From the NCBI RefSeq assembly GCF_050003625.1, contig NC_134398.1, positions 93,873,248-93,937,247 of the forward strand: DNA of 64,000 bases, read 5' to 3'. The stretch's first letter is position 1; each line of letters begins with the position of its first letter. The DNA comes from Haematobia irritans. Its lineage: Eukaryota > Arthropoda > Insecta > Diptera > Muscidae. Of this stretch, positions 11,268-22,500 are shown one piece after another. The position numbers and the translations under genes were made by a program. The notes beneath the pieces were generated by a model. It saw only the letters and a list, made by a program, of their open reading frames with translations, searched no databases and was not told where the DNA came from.

Positions 11268-12448
11268 TTAGTGACTTCCTTAAAATTTTATTTCATTTTT
11301 TATTCCACTTACCCTGCCAACATTTTTTGAATTTGGGGGTGCTTCTGAGAATCCCCACTACGTCGAAAACAGTCGTATACGATATCCAAAACTCGTCGGA
11401 AAAGCGCCGTCACTATTGAAAAGTTGTACCACGCCAAGTTACTACAAAAAAGTATCGCATGAGTGCAATTATTAGGTGCCTTTTTTAATACATTTAGAAC
11501 GACGCCAATAAGAGCCCCTTCAAACAATCAAAAAAAGTGCATTGTAAGATAGTTGTAAAAGTATCATTGTGGTCAAGTAAAACACGATTGTTAAGATGTT
11601 TATTAATTTATTAAACATTTATAAATTCTCATAAATATAACATTTATACGACTATCACATCACATTTAACATATTTGTATGCATTAATAAAAGATTGATG
11701 TTGAGTTACAAGTTGCAAATTACATGTTATAGCGTATATCAGCGAGTGCTTTTATTCCCAATGGAGGCAGTGTGTCTGGAAAATATTTGGAAAACTATCA
11801 CTTTATTCCATTTGGAAAGTCAAAAATTGTTCACCAATGTACCTTTCACAATTTTAAGCGAAATAACTATGTTTTCAGCACTTCATTATCATTTTTATTT
11901 AAATAAATTATAAGAAGCTAGTTGTGCTTGGTGTTTCACAAAATATAAAATGGCTCTTGTAACAATAGTGATGGCAAAATACTTTCATGCGAATAGTGAT
12001 GGCAAAATACTATCACAGTTGGCGATTGTTGCAGTGTCACTTACGAGTCTGTGGTAGCGATGAGGATGAAATGGAACTTTGAAATGTTGGCAGGGTACCT
12101 ATTAATATAAACTATTTGAAGTAAATTCAGTTATTTGTCTAAAATTTTCATATTTTTTTATTTCTTCCAATTGACCACGAACTTCGTTGCACAAAGAAGT
12201 ATTAAAAACCACATGGTTTTATCATTGCATTTTAGGGTAGTGTTTTGTCAAAGTTTTCTGATATTATCTTCAACACCTTTCAAAGATTTCGTCAACATTT
12301 TGGTAAATAGGAAGTAATACGCAAACAATTTGAAGATGTATTGAAGATGAGCTGTTTCAAGTCAAGTTGAATTTATGTTGAAAACTACATTTTCCCTCAA
12401 ACTGAAAAGTTGTTGCATTTGAAAAACGCTCATCTTGTGTTTATTGGG
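11268..12448 (-). mobile_element. Truncated CCCAATAAACAC-family element, minus orientation, interrupted
   Basis: The right end (GTGTTTATTGGG at 12448) and about 390 bp of the terminal region match the other copies in reverse. It is split at 11311/12098 by a CCCTGCC-family element, and its inner end stops near 11268. Immediately right of its terminus, 12449-12478 is a short reversed piece of a CCCTGCC-family element, which suggests the element had itself landed in one. Confidence 0.65.
11312..12095 (+). mobile_element. Short inverted-repeat element, CCCTGCC family, uninterrupted copy
   Basis: This 784-bp element has perfect 14-bp ends CCCTGCCAACATTT / AAATGTTGGCAGGG and a TA duplication. The uninterrupted sequence of the host repeat (CACTTACCTATT) is seen in its other copies, confirming the insertion and the 2-bp duplication. 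A 28-bp tandem repeat occurs near 11966-12010. Confidence 0.8.
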
Positions 12449-12477
12449 TTGTTACAAGAGCCATTTTATATTTTGTG

Positions 12478-13020
12478 AACACTGTAAGATTCTTTACAAA
12501 CACCGACATTCCGTCCGGAATGTAAAGCGCATTACAGACTATCAGTTATTCCGGACGGAATGTCGGGGTTTGTAAAGAATCTTACAGTGTGTCGGATCGA
12601 TACGACTTGTCGGCGATGACTAAATAATCGATAAATGTGTTATCGATCCCATGAACATGCAGCAGTATCGATTATGCCTTCGGACTTAACTTATAATGTG
12701 CACAATATATGGGATATGTTCGACACGAGCACTGTCGTTCGGAATAACTGATAGTCTGTAATGCGCTTTACAGATTATCAGTTATTCCGGACGGAATGTC
12801 GGTGTTTGTAAAGAATCTTACAGTGTGTCGGATCGATACGACATGTCGGCGATGACTAAATAATTGGTAAATGTGTTATCGATCCCATAAACATTCAGCA
12901 GTATCGATTACGCCTTCGGACTTAACTTATAATGTGCACAATATATGGGATATGTTCGACACGAGCACTGTCGTCCGGAATAACTGATAATAAGTAAAGC
13001 GCATAAAGCGCATTACGAAT
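12478..13020. repeat. Tandem pair of small inverted-repeat elements (236-bp period)
   Basis: Two direct copies start at 12541 and 12777 with ATCAGTTATTCCGGACGGAA and end with the inverted partner TCCGGAATAACTGAT. The first unit has extended inverted ends reaching GCGCATTACAGACT. A reversed partial copy precedes them at 12478-12530. Each unit holds TATCGAT-like sites (GGATCGATACGAC, TTATCGATCC). No coding region. They look like a MITE cluster; I do not assign a superfamily. Confidence 0.6.
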
Positions 13021-13087
13021 GTTAATTTGATTGTAAGAATGTTTGTACAACTAATCTCATTACCATTCGAATAACTTCAAATTGATT

Positions 13088-13408
13088 TTATAGTGGATAA
13101 TTGACCGCCGCCGGATGGATAAATTTATATCGGCTTTGCCGTCTAGCCGCCGTTGTCGGAGGCAAAAATTTAGTGTCAGCTTCCGTCGACAAAAGCTGGT
13201 CGGCTTCATATTTTGGACGCGACTCGTCGGCTTTATTCTTCGGTGGGTATTCATGATATGAATTGTTGTACAATATTTTCGCCACTCTGAACATACCATA
13301 TAACACCGAAAATTGAGCAATTATAAGTACTTGTGCATTGTTAGACGTTCTGTTCTCAACACTGGAATATTGGTCGCCGGGTAATTTTTTTTTATCCGTG
13401 TTATTCAT
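13088..13408 (-). CDS. Small predicted single-pass membrane protein, head-to-head with Cand1
   Basis: This 106-codon ORF begins ATG in a favourable context (CACAATGAA) only 81 bp from the Cand1 start on the other strand. The product has a polar N-terminus of about 25 residues, one hydrophobic stretch (residues 27-45, AQVLIIAQFSVLYGMF) and a basic, Pro/Ala-containing C-terminus. I do not recognise the family. In favour of a real gene are the position at a likely bidirectional promoter, its place outside recognisable repeats, and a plausible composition. Against it, no intron, polyadenylation signal or known domain is visible. A chance ORF in the Cand1 upstream region remains possible. Confidence 0.45.
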   Translation of the reverse strand: MNNTDKKKLPGDQYSSVENRTSNNAQVLIIAQFSVLYGMFRVAKILYNNSYHEYPPKNKADESRPKYEADQLLSTEADTKFLPPTTAARRQSRYKFIHPAAVNYPL

Positions 13409-13489
13409 TGTGGAGTTTCGGAAAAATTGTTTGGCTGATCACCATACCTAAGAATTTTATTTAGAATCGAAGGAATTAAATATATAGTA
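13409..13489. promoter_or_regulatory. Short intergenic region, possible bidirectional promoter
   Basis: Only 81 bp separate the two divergent start codons. There is no clear TATA box or DRE (TATCGATA) here. Transcription starts could lie inside or upstream of this interval; the assignment rests on gene arrangement only. Confidence 0.35.
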
Positions 13490-13531
13490 ATGGGTTCTCA
13501 TCAGTATCAAATTGCAAATTTGCTGGAGAAA
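13490..13531 (+). CDS. Cand1: Cand1 exon 1 (coding part)
   Basis: Encodes the first 14 residues ([14 protein letters not shown]). The ATG follows TAGTA and is the only start giving the conserved N-terminus. The donor is AAA|GTGAGT, phase 0. The 74-bp intron that follows ends ATTAG. The next exon also opens with ATG, so a start there (omitting exon 1) is possible in principle but would lose conserved residues. Confidence 0.9.
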
Positions 13532-16500
13532 GTGAGTGAGGAGATATTCTGATTTCATCGTTATATTGATGTCTGGGTATATTTTATTTATATTTTGATA
13601 ATTAGATGACCTCCAACGACAAGGATTTTCGTTTTATGGCAACAAATGATCTGATGACTGAGCTACAGAAGGATAGTATTAAACTAGACGACGAATCCGA
13701 AAAGAAAGTGGTTAGAATGGTGCTTAAGTTACTTGAAGACAAAAATGGGGAAGTTCAGAATTTGGCTGTAAAATGCTTGGGCCCTTTAGTGAATAAAGTG
13801 AAAGAAAACCAAGTCGAAACCATAGTAGACTCATTGTGTGCAAACATGATATCAAACACGGAGCAATTAAGGGATATATCCAGCATTGGTTTAAAAACAG
13901 TTATATCGGAGCTACCTCAGACTTCGAACTCTTTAGCACCTAACGTTTGCCAACGTATTACCGGAAAACTCAGCAATGCGATCGAGAAAGAAGACGTTTC
14001 TGTTAAGCTGGAGTCTCTTGATATACTCTCAGATTTGCTTTCTCGTTTCGGAGAGTTCTTGGTTCCATTTCATAACACTATACTGAAAGCCCTAGTTCCA
14101 CAATTATCATCGCCGCGTCAAGCTGTTCGTAAACGAACCATCGTCGCTCTATCCCATCTTCTGACTTTATCGAATACGAATGCATATAATGGTGTTGTCG
14201 ATCACTTGTTGGATGGTTTGGAAGAATCTCAAAATCCAACTAATATTCGTACGAATATTCAATGCCTCGCATCCATTTGGTATTTATAATTTTTATTATT
14301 TGTTTCTGTATTTATTTACCTCCGAACTATTTTTTAGTCGCCAGTCTGGATATCGCTTTTGTAGTCACATTGATCGCGCTATGGTATTACTTCAACGGTA
14401 CAGCCAACAAGAAGATGATGAATTGCGAGAGTTTTGCTTACAAGCTTGCGAAGCATTTATTATACGTTGCACGGAAGCTGTAAAACCTCACATTCCTATG
14501 GTATGTTAATACGTTCAAATAATAACAAAAAACGGAATATCGCTCTCTCTTGTTTCAATAGTAATTCCCTATGAAGTACACAAATTTATTAGATCATTAT
14601 ATTACATATCAAAATACACACTGGTATGTTCATTCTTAATTTTCGTTCGAAAAAGTTAAGCCCACGAGGGTATGTTTGTGTATCAATGATACCTTTAAAC
14701 TAGGTAAGATTGTATTAAACTACGAATTACAGGCATTGTAACAATATGTAACAATATAGACAAGCATTTTACGGGAGAATTTAATATTGGGAATTAATTC
14801 TCAATATTGTCTTAACATATTAATTTTATTGTATTAAATAGCACCAGGTTTAACTCCAATTCTTCCAAGCATTTTTTCTGTCGTATTCGAATTGAATTCG
14901 AACATTACTACAGTATCGGACATTTGCAACTAACATAAACTTTCCAATAATTTGCCACAAGAAAAAAAAGCGTTACAATATTGCGAATTTTATGTACATC
15001 TCGTACTCTCTAATATATCAGTAAAAAAAAAAACAAATTTATTTATATTTAACCTTTTATGAGCTATAATACATGCAAAGTATCAAAATGGATAAAACAA
15101 AACAATTGCAACTCAACATCTTGTGTTCTTAAGCTTAATATTTTTATTTTTTCCGAATCTTTTATTTTCAATTACAGCTATGCATTGTCGGGACATGGAC
15201 TTTATAAAATGTTCAATTGCTTCCTGTACAATATTATTCCATGCAGCCGCATAAAAATAGTCATTTCTTACATGAATTCGAACCAATGTTTTATAAGAAT
15301 TTAATTCTAAAGAACTACCCAGCAAAAGCTAGGTAACCACATCTCATTACAATTGACATTACCAGGAGTAAATCTGTCATTACACGTTGCATTACATTGC
15401 GGCGAGTTATAATGACTAACTTGTAATGACAAAAATAAATACTTCTCGGTAATTTTCGAATTGTTATTCTCAAATTTTTAGGCAGTTATAGTTAACGAAT
15501 TAACCCTTTCACTACCGAAATAAACCTAATGAAACTTTTATTTTTCTTCTTTTTATACCCTCCATCATAGGATGGGGGTATATTAACTTTGTCATTCCGT
15601 TTGTAACACATCGAAATATTGCTCTAAGACCCCATAAAGTATATATATTCTGGGTCGTGGTGAAATTCTGAGTCGATCTAAGCATGTCCGTCCGTCCGTC
15701 CGTCCGTCCGTCCTTCTGTTGAAATCACACTAACTTCCGAACGAAACAAGCTATCGACTTAAAACTTGGCACAAGTAGTTGTTATCGATGTAGGTCGGAT
15801 GGTATTGAAAATGGGCCATATCGGTCCACTTTTACGTATAGCCCCCATATAAAGGGACCCTCAGATTTGGCTTGTGGAGCCTCTAACAGAGGCATATTTC
15901 ATTCGATCCGGCTGAAATTTGGTACATGGTGTTGGTATATGGTCTCTAACAACCATGCAGAAATTGGTCCACATCGGTGCATAATTATATATAGCCCCCA
16001 TATAAACCGATCCCCAGATTTGGCTTGCGGAGCCTCAAAGAGAAGCAAATTTCATCCGATCCGGCTGAAATTCGGTACATGATGTTGGTATATGGTCTCT
16101 TACAATCATGCAAAAATTGGTCCACATCCGTCCATAATTATATATGGACCCCATATAAACCGATCTCCAGATTTGGCTTGCGCAGCCTCAAAGAGAAGCA
16201 AATTGCATCCGATCCGGCTGAAATTTGGTACATGGTGTAGGTATATGGTCTCTAACAACCGTGCAAAAATTGGTCCACATCGGTCCATAATTATATAAAG
16301 CGCCCATATAAACCGATCCCCAGATTTGGGTTCCGGAGCCTCAAAGAGAAGCAAATTTCATCCGATCCGCCTGAAATTTGGTACATGATATTTGTATATG
16401 GTCTCTAACAACCATGCAAAAATTGGTCCACATCGGTTCATAATTATATATAGCCCCCATATAAACCGATCCCCAGATTTGGCTTGCGAAGTCTCCAAGA

Positions 16501-19500
16501 GAAGCAAATTTCATCCAATCCGGTTGTAATTTGGATCATGGTGTTAGTATATGATCTTTAACAACCGTGGCAGAATTGGTCCATATCGGTCCATAATTAT
16601 ATATAGCCCCCATATAAAACGTTCTCCAGATTTGACCTCCGGAGCCTCTTAGAAGAGCAAAATTCATCCGATCCGGTTCAAATTAGGAACGTGGTGTTAG
16701 TATATGGTCCCTAACAACCATACCAAAATTGGTCCAATCACACAAAAATTGGTCCATATGGGTTCATAATCATGGTTGCCATTAGAGCCAAAAATAGTCT
16801 ACCAAAATTTTATTTCTATAGAAAATTTTGTCAAAATTTTATTTCTATAGAAAATGTTGTCAAAATTTTATTTCTAGAGAAAATTTTGTTAAAATTTTAT
16901 TCGGTTCATAATAAAATTTTCATCATTGTCAAAATTTTATTTCTATAGAAAATTTTCTTTAAATTTTATTCGGTTCATAATTATGGTTGCCACTCGAGCC
17001 AAAAATAATCTACCAAGATTTTATTTGTATAGAAAATTTTGTCAAAAGTTTATTTCTATAGAAAATTTTGTGAAAATTTTATTTTTATCGAAAATTTTGT
17101 TAAAATTTTATTTCTGTAGCGGTACCGCAACTTAAGTAATTCGATTGTGGATGGCAGTGTTTAGAAGAAGTTTCTACGCAATCCATGATGGAGGGTACAT
17201 AAGCTTCGGCCTGGCCGAACTTACGGCCGTATATACTTGTTTTATTTGTACTAACAGCATGTAGAACAAAAATTTTGAAAACCTACCTCAATTACTTCAA
17301 GAGCTATATGAGCTTGTCCTGAAAACTTGATTCTTGAATTGTGACCAAATGGCCTTACGAAAATAAGCGCTATTTGGCCTATAATATCTTTCAAAGTGTG
17401 AGAAAAAATACAAAAAAGAACCCGTAAAAATATCAGCTATAGTTTTTGTATAAATGTCCATTTACTAGAAACATACAGTACAAAAATTGTCTCAAATTTT
17501 CGTATTTTTCGTTTCTTGTTAAAGAAGTTTATAAAAATGTATTTTAGACCTCACCAATATGGACAATATTTATAGCTTATTTAGATGAAAGCCTCTACTT
17601 TAAAATAACATTGAGAAATAAATCGAAACTAAGTGGGAAAATAGAATTTGGTGTCTTTTTCGAATGTCCTTCTAAGTGGACATCAGTAGTGAAAGGGTTA
17701 ATAAAATAGAATAAATGATGATACCATTAGGTATAATTATTCACATAATCGAGCACTTACATAAAAAATAAAAAGGATATGTAATGTAACGGTAATTCTG
17801 AAGATTTTTCCGTTAAGAAATTTTTATCAAAAATATTTCATAATAATTGTGTTTAATGACATTATCATATTATGTTTTAAATAAATGCTTTCTTATACCT
17901 CATTCACATTACACTTCCAAAATGCGCTTAAACTAAATTTCAAATGCCATTTGCCACTTTTAGTAGATTTCGAACCTTATGTGTATTGGCTATTGGATAT
18001 ATTATAACGTAATTCACGAATCCAACTCCCTTAAACAGCCTACATTTATTTCTATTTTAAGTGTGAAATTAATTTGCGTGTAATCTTATTTAGATTATTT
18101 ATTAGATCTTTCAGTAATACCGGTAATCAAAAAGTTACTACTTGCAGTATTACCTGGGATTTAAAAATAATAACTTACCTGTGTAGGAAAAAAGTGATTC
18201 TTTCTATTAATACCGGTAATCAAAATCATATCTTGAGGTCCGGGTTCGGCTCTACAGTGGACACCGTTGATAGTAGCGATAATTAACGCCAAATTACATT
18301 TCAGAAAAAATTGTCAATAAACTATACCTTTGTTTTCTAAAATTGTATAGTACATAATTTATATTACAAAATAACATCATTGAATAGATCCATGTCGTGG
18401 AGCGTGGTATAGTGTGTTGGATTACAAAACAACAGGGGTGACTTCACACTTTTTGGATATCTTTATGGTAAAGATATTATTTTTGGAGAGCTAGTTTGCT
18501 TGCGAAGAAGTACTTATTTTTCGACTGCTGGTATGCTTGCACGGAAGTACTTTCCTCCAATGTCATGCCCGTGTAAAAGTATTACTACTGATATGTGTAC
18601 GAGGAAGTTGTTACCAATTTGGCGCAGGTATACTTGTACTCATACCTGGTAATAGGAGTTTTTGCTGGGTAAGTACATATCTTAGATTAAACAGAGTTGG
18701 AAACTACTATATGTAGACTACATTACAAAAACAATTTGGTATAAAAAAGCATATAATCAAACTGCTTACAGATATAATGAATATAAAAAATTTTTAGGAA
18801 ATGAGTCGTTTTCCCCATACAAAAAATCAAGTTCAAAACACAAGTTTTCCTCAAAAACGCGTCAGGAAAGTTGGCAACACTGAACATAGATAGGCGTATA
18901 TTATTTTGCGGAAAATAAATTTCATTTAATTTTATAATTTTTTGGTAATACTGTTGACCCAGGCAATTCTCCTGCAAATTTTGCATAGAATATGCCTGGC
19001 CGTACTCCTCACAATATGGATTGTGACGTTGCAGAGGTAGAAATACCCACATCAAATCAGCATCAACAAGTGGTCATTGCCGGCAACAATAACAATGATC
19101 AAGTCATAACCCAATTCAACGACCGTAAAAGGTAGCGGCTTGAAAATGCATTAACACCAACAGACATTGTTATTCCTGACCTGTCGGAAAAATTAAAAAA
19201 TTACCAACCCACTGACCAGAACAGGTTTGGCATCCTTGGAGTGTTGGCTGATGTCAATATCGAATGTCCCAGTACTAGCACGCAACCACCAATTAAAAAC
19301 AACATCAACAAAACTACAAAAAAAAACCAAAATTGTGTCCTCCCATTTACATCTATAATGTGAATATAAAAACACTAGTTGACACTCTTCGGAGCACAAT
19401 CTCAAAATTTTCATTTAAAATCAAAAACATTAGCAAAAACAAAAGCAAAATTTAGCAGATACAACTGTCCATACGACAATGATGGCAATTTTAAGGGAGA

Positions 19501-22500
19501 AAAATATTCATTCTTATTCTTTCACACCGAAAGAATTGAAACAAACATCTCTAGTATTGAGAGGTCTCACTTCTGACATTGAAATTGATTAAATAAATAT
19601 GAGCTAGATACTATTGTTCCTGACTCTGTAGCAAACATAAACAAATTCACAACTAAAAATTCTATAAAAAACAATACTGACACTGACCTTTTCCTTGTTT
19701 CTTTATTTCCTGGAAAAATAGTAAATGATGTTTCTAAAATAAACAGTTTACAAAATCAAATAGTTGTATGGGAAAAGCCGAAAAGAAAAGAAACGGGCAT
19801 ACAATGCCGTAGATGTCAGAGATGGGGTCACACTGCAAAAAATTGTAACTCTAGTTACAGATGTGTAAAATCCTGGTGAGTGTCAGAGAAAGCGAGAAGA
19901 TAATAATGAACCTTTTTGCAATAATTGCAAAGAACCTGGGCATCCTGCAAACTGGCGAGGCTGCCCCATTACAAAAAATATACAGCAGCCAGAAAACATA
20001 GAATTACCAAAGCGGTAGAAGAACGTTCCATTGCAAGGAACAATGTCCAAAGTGCTATTGGTGTTTCACGTATCGTCCCTGAGCAAAGTTTTCCTAGTCT
20101 TTTTAATACACGTCCTGTACCAAGTCACAGTACAAAAACCATCCATTATTGAACAATTTATGAAATTAAGCTCACTTTTCCTAGAGCCAGAAGAGCTATC
20201 AATTGAACAGGAAATAAACATATTCCTGTCTGAAAGCCAAAGCCGAATTTATTCGTATCCTAAAAAAATAAAACTAAATATGGACCATAGAGTCATACAT
20301 TTTTTAACTTTCAATATAAGATCTCTGTTTGATTCCAAAAGAAAAATTGGCCTCAAAAACACTCTATTTCACAATAAAATGGACATTGGTTTCGTTCAGG
20401 AATGCCACCTGAAAAGAAAAGTTAAACTAGTTGGATACAAATTTGTGTATGACGACACACCATTGGGTGTTGCTGTAGTTTTAAAAAACACATTTCTTTA
20501 TGACAAAGTTGTATTCAATGATGTCGGCATCAAAACATCCGCACAATAATAACTTGGAAAATATCGAAATTGATAATTTAATTAATGAATTCAATGAAAC
20601 ATAAATTGATACACAGGAAACATAGTGAGTGTTGAGTATATCATTCATTCGAAGCAAATTCAGCTATTGAAGATATTGTTATTATTGAGCAAGCAGATAA
20701 ATTTAATAAAATATTACAAAATATCCGTCCGCCTTCAAGGAAATATACCAAATAACTGGTAAAATAAAATCTCGATTTTGCAGCCAAATTATCGTCACCG
20801 GGGCATACTAACCATTGCACCACCGTGGTGCAATGGTTAGCATGCCCGCCTTGCATACACAAGGTCGTGGGTTCGATTCCTGCTACGACCGAACACCAAA
20901 AAGTTTTTCAGCGGTGGATTAACCCACCTCAGTAATGCTGGTGACATTTCTGAGGATTTCAAAGCTTCTCTAAGTGGTTTCACTGGAATGTGGAACGCCG
21001 TTCGGACTCGGCTATAAAAAGGAGGTCCCTTGTCATTGAGCTTAACATGGAATCGGGCAGCACTCAGTGATAAGAGAGAAGTTCACCACTGTGGTATCAC
21101 AATGGACTGAATAGTCTAAGTGAGCCTGATACATCGGGCTGCCACATAACCTAACCTAACCTAACCTATCGTCAACAATGATATTTCCAAAAATCCCAAT
21201 GAAATAGCCAATCATTTTCAATAATATTACAACACAGTGTTGCAGAGAACAATACTCTACAACCAGTTTCAGATCTAAATACAAAAATACCCGCTTATAT
21301 TAGTGCCACAACTCCACATATATACTCATTTGATGATGACTTTAACGCATCTCAAAGTGCTGTCAATCTCCACTTCACTAATATAGAGAGGATTGGAAAC
21401 TTTATCCAGAATATAAATAATAAAAAAGTGGGATAGATAAAATCTCAAACTTTATTATGAAAAATCCCCAGTGCAACATTGAAACTACTTACATACCTAT
21501 TTAATCACTGTATCAATAATGGATATTTTCCTTCTGTGTGGAAAGTTGCAAAAATATTGCCGATTAAGAAAAAAACGGATAGTGTTGAACCGGCAGACTT
21601 CCGTCCAATTTCTCTCCTGTATAACATTGAGAAACTTTTCGAAGATTCCCTAAAGGAGAAAATAAAAAATGGTTACATAATTGATCCAATTCCAAATTTC
21701 CAATTTGGCTTCAAAAAGGGTTATTATACCCAACATGCACAATTTCACAATGATATAATTTCAAATCTCAACTATAAAAAATGTTTTGTTACCATTGCGC
21801 TAGACATTCAAAAAGCATTTGATTCTGTATGCCATATGGGAATCTTATACAAACTTGTTGAATTGGAAACTGACCCATTTATTGTGAAAATGCTTACCAG
21901 CTATTTTACGAACCGAATATTCTCCGTAAATATTCAAGGGATATCCTGCAGCTTAGGCGAAGTAAACATTTTCAATATTTTCCAGAATGATTTTTCACAC
22001 ACAAGAGGACTCATAGGCGATTCTATATGCAGACGTTTGTCTAATTTACGCCCACAGCACTTCTCAGCAGGTGCGCTACACAAAGCAACACAACACCTCT
22101 AGCTTATCAGCGATTTCTACGTAAAGTGGGGAATAACAATTAATGCATCAAAATCTGAAGCGATATGTATAAGAAACGCTTTTGATAAATGTCCCAGGTT
22201 TGAGGTTCCTGAGAGCAAAACACTGAAACTCACACTAAATGGCATTGAAATTCCCTTTGAGGCAGAAATAAAATATCTGGGAGTCACTTTCGATGACTTG
22301 CTAAAGTTCAACACTCATGTCCGATTATCACTGAAAAAGACAAAACGTGCACTTGGGTCATTCTCAAATATAAATACTTATCGATCGATGATTTGACAGT
22401 GGCATAGGAAAAGAAATATGTTTGTACGAATTTATTTCGGCATAAGCCGGCTATCATGCAAAACCTTTTTTCGGAAGGTTCAAGTGTGGTTCATTTTTGG

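Larger units (their letters stand above)
15318..18669. mobile_element. Inverted-repeat element, CCCAGCAAAA family, with nested insertion
   Basis: The ends CCCAGCAAAAGCTAGGTA and its imperfect complement (perfect over about 11 bp) are flanked by TA on both sides. Without the TTAA-flanked insertion it would be about 1.15 kb and has no coding capacity. Internal sequence has variants of TAATGAC and GGTAATAC in both orientations. The 2-bp TA duplication and CCC start are shared with two other families in this window. Confidence 0.6.

Noticed and set aside
15867..16354. ORFs of about 70-80 codons on both strands with similar repeated peptides
   Set aside because: They are translations of the 153-bp tandem units of the TATACCC repeat; the same happens at 31036-31617.
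15850..16730. Regularly spaced repeat units that could suggest a CRISPR array
   Set aside because: Eukaryotic context, about 153-bp period, no unique spacers and no cas genes; it is a satellite-like part of a mobile element.
18395..18425. tRNA A-box-like word GTGGTATAGTGTGTTGG
   Set aside because: No B box or tRNA fold follows within the expected distance.
20824..20896. Apparent tRNA gene (A and B boxes, tRNA length)
   Set aside because: The same sequence heads all copies of a 350-bp retroposon with target duplications, and the acceptor stem and anticodon loop do not fit a working tRNA. It is a SINE head.
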